From a virus: a DNA stretch of 21,509 bases. Shown here in pieces: positions 20,574 through 21,509 of this stretch. A program made the position numbers and the translations under genes. The stretch lies in IMG/VR virus record IMGVR_UViG_3300028837_003789, positions 1 to 21,509 of that record. The stretch is one strand, 5' to 3'. Position 1 is the first letter of the stretch, and every line of letters starts with the position of its first letter. The notes under the pieces were generated by a model. It ran no database searches, was not told where the DNA came from, and saw nothing but the letters and a program-made list of their open reading frames with translations.

Positions 20574-20676
20574 ATAAGTTAATAGAAAGCCCGCCGAGCT
20601 GATCACCCGGTGGGTATAAAAAAACGAAATTGATGCGGCTGGTAGGAGCCTATTCCTTCTATCAGCCGCTTTTTTA
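20574..20676 (+). ncRNA. Candidate ~100-nt small RNA
   Basis: The stretch begins just after the promoter and ends at a strong terminator. It carries a 7-bp hairpin, CCCGCCG (20590-20596) with CGGTGGG (20608-20614), an A-rich single strand, and the terminator hairpin. No open frame of useful length with a Shine-Dalgarno lies in it. The order promoter, hairpin, A-rich linker, terminator is typical of bacterial small RNAs. It lies between the large terminase cluster and the gpW-like gene. No known RNA family is recognised. Confidence 0.5.
20635..20676 (+). terminator. Rho-independent terminator
   Basis: An 11-bp stem (GCGGCTGGTAG, 20635-20645, with CTATCAGCCGC, 20659-20669; one G:U) with a 13-base loop is followed by six T (20670-20675). 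Confidence 0.85.
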
Positions 20677-20701
20677 TTAACACGGATTTAAGGAAAGCAA
20701 G

Positions 20702-20971
20702 ATGCCACTAACAAGTGCATCGACAAGGGCGGATGCCATCGCCCAGTATAACGATAACCTCGACTGGGAAGGCAGCGCAGCAAAAGCCGGTCTCGCACTC
20801 GAGGCGGTGCGATGGCTACTGGTCAATCGGCCGCAGAGCCTGAGTAGAAATGATCGCACTTCTAATTATGAGTCACTGATAGATGAGAAACGAAGGCTCG
20901 AGGAATACGTTGTAATTCACGGCAGCTCCGTCAAACGGGCGCCGTTTACCCAGGGGAGGATGCTGACTTAA
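20702..20971 (+). CDS. gpW-like head-tail connector (position-based)
   Basis: Encodes 89 residues with AAGGAA upstream. The N-terminal helix (MPLTSASTRADAIAQYNDNL) and a second helix (AAKAGLALEAVRWLLVNRP) resemble small connector proteins; gpW of lambda is 68 residues and lies in the same place, between the large terminase and portal genes. The link is mainly by position. Residues about 60-75 (YESLIDEKRRLEEYVVI) form a further helix. It would join the portal vertex and tail. Its stop is one base before the portal start codon. Confidence 0.7.
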   Translation: MPLTSASTRADAIAQYNDNLDWEGSAAKAGLALEAVRWLLVNRPQSLSRNDRTSNYESLIDEKRRLEEYVVIHGSSVKRAPFTQGRMLT

Positions 20972-20972
20972 T

Positions 20973-21509
20973 ATGGCGGCGGCTAAAAATAAAAATCGCA
21001 CAGTAAAATCGGCCAAAATCGCCGGGCCGCCGGCATCCGGAATCCAGCCGAGAAAACGCACACCGAATCGCGACAGGAAGATTACATTCGAACGCCGGCC
21101 CGGCTATTATACATCATTGGGATACAGGGCGGCAAGAGTGGCGTCCCGCGAAGGCAGGGGCTATACGGGGGCAAGCGGCGAGGCGCATATCAGATACGAC
21201 CGAACCAGGCTGCAGAACCAGTCGCGGGACTTTATCCGGAACAATCCCATCTACAAGGGGATGATAGAAAGGGCCACCGGCTATATTGTCGGCAACGGGT
21301 TCGGGCTGCAGGCCAAAGCCGGCGACAAGACAATCAATGCCGATATTGAGAAAAGATGGAAGCGGTTCTGGCGCAGACCTGAAATCAGGAGCATTCTCTC
21401 CGGCGGCGAGTGTGAAGAAATGGTATGCAGCGAGCTGCTGACGGTCGGGGACACAGGTGTACTCAAAACCAATAAGCGGAAAATACAGCTCATCGAGGCC
21501 GAGCAGATC
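20973..21509 (+). CDS. Portal protein, lambda gpB family (5' part)
   Basis: The frame runs from ATG 20973 to the window edge (179 codons, no stop). After a basic disordered N-terminus, YRAARVASREGRGYTGASGE leads to SRDFIRNNPIYKGMIERATG and YIVGNGFGLQAKAG, the typical opening of gpB-type (DUF264-like) portal proteins, and then to WKRFWRRPEI and a turn with SELLTVGDTGVLK. It would form the 12-mer ring through which DNA enters the head. It directly follows the gpW-like gene, as in lambda. Confidence 0.9.
   Translation, partial: MAAAKNKNRTVKSAKIAGPPASGIQPRKRTPNRDRKITFERRPGYYTSLGYRAARVASREGRGYTGASGEAHIRYDRTRLQNQSRDFIRNNPIYKGMIERATGYIVGNGFGLQAKAGDKTINADIEKRWKRFWRRPEIRSILSGGECEEMVCSELLTVGDTGVLKTNKRKIQLIEAEQI

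Overview
The window reads as part of the genome of a temperate, lambda-like tailed phage (or an excised prophage), not ordinary host chromosome. Packaging genes at the right end follow the lambda order: Nu1-like small terminase, GpA-type large terminase, a gpW-like small connector gene, then the start of a gpB-type portal. Near the left end is a tyrosine integrase whose 3' end overlaps the 3' half of a tRNA-Pro(GGG) gene on the other strand, which looks like an attachment site. Phage genes lie on both sides of this site and no intact tRNA-Pro is present. That fits attP in a circular or excised genome better than an integrated prophage end. The host cannot be named from this sequence. A Gram-negative host, possibly planctomycete-like, is a weak guess from general gene flavour (lipoprotein signal, radical SAM, AP2, heptamer repeats).

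Layout. 1-478: the end of one Cys-rich gene and a second small Cys-rich gene, probably the end of the late region. 621-1710: two minus-strand genes (ribbon-helix-helix-like protein, secreted coiled-coil protein), divergent from a small plus-strand ribbon-helix-helix-like gene at 1869. 2276-3316: integrase with attP. 3363-3683: direct and inverted repeats, a terminator-like hairpin and two tRNA-type genes. The first has alanine-type acceptor identity but only a 3-nt anticodon loop. The second is an initiator-type tRNA(CAT). 3785-11596: tightly packed early genes, many tiny or Cys-rich, including a secreted lysozyme-like protein, an AP2-domain protein, a radical SAM enzyme, a lipoprotein and membrane protein pair, a replication-initiator-like protein, a MazG-like pyrophosphohydrolase and a PD-(D/E)XK nuclease-like protein. 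11747-16709: DNA modification and replication block with a C5 methyltransferase, a Dam-type methyltransferase, a ParB/Srx-like protein, a Rossmann methyltransferase-like protein and a clamp-loader-like ATPase. 16711-16830: structured GC-rich intergenic stretch holding a candidate cos site. 16844-21509: packaging and head genes, interrupted by a cysteine-peptidase-like gene, a repeat/zinc-finger gene and a likely small RNA gene.

How it fits together. The integrase acts at the tRNA-Pro site. The early genes prepare replication, protect and modify phage DNA and handle nucleotides. The terminase pair would cut and package the DNA. The least expected parts are the tRNA pair, two genes that seem to begin with AUU or AUA, the roughly 100-nt RNA gene with its own promoter and terminator between the large terminase and the connector gene, and a possible +1 frameshift at the start of the small terminase. 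All family calls come from reading motifs by eye; no database search was run.
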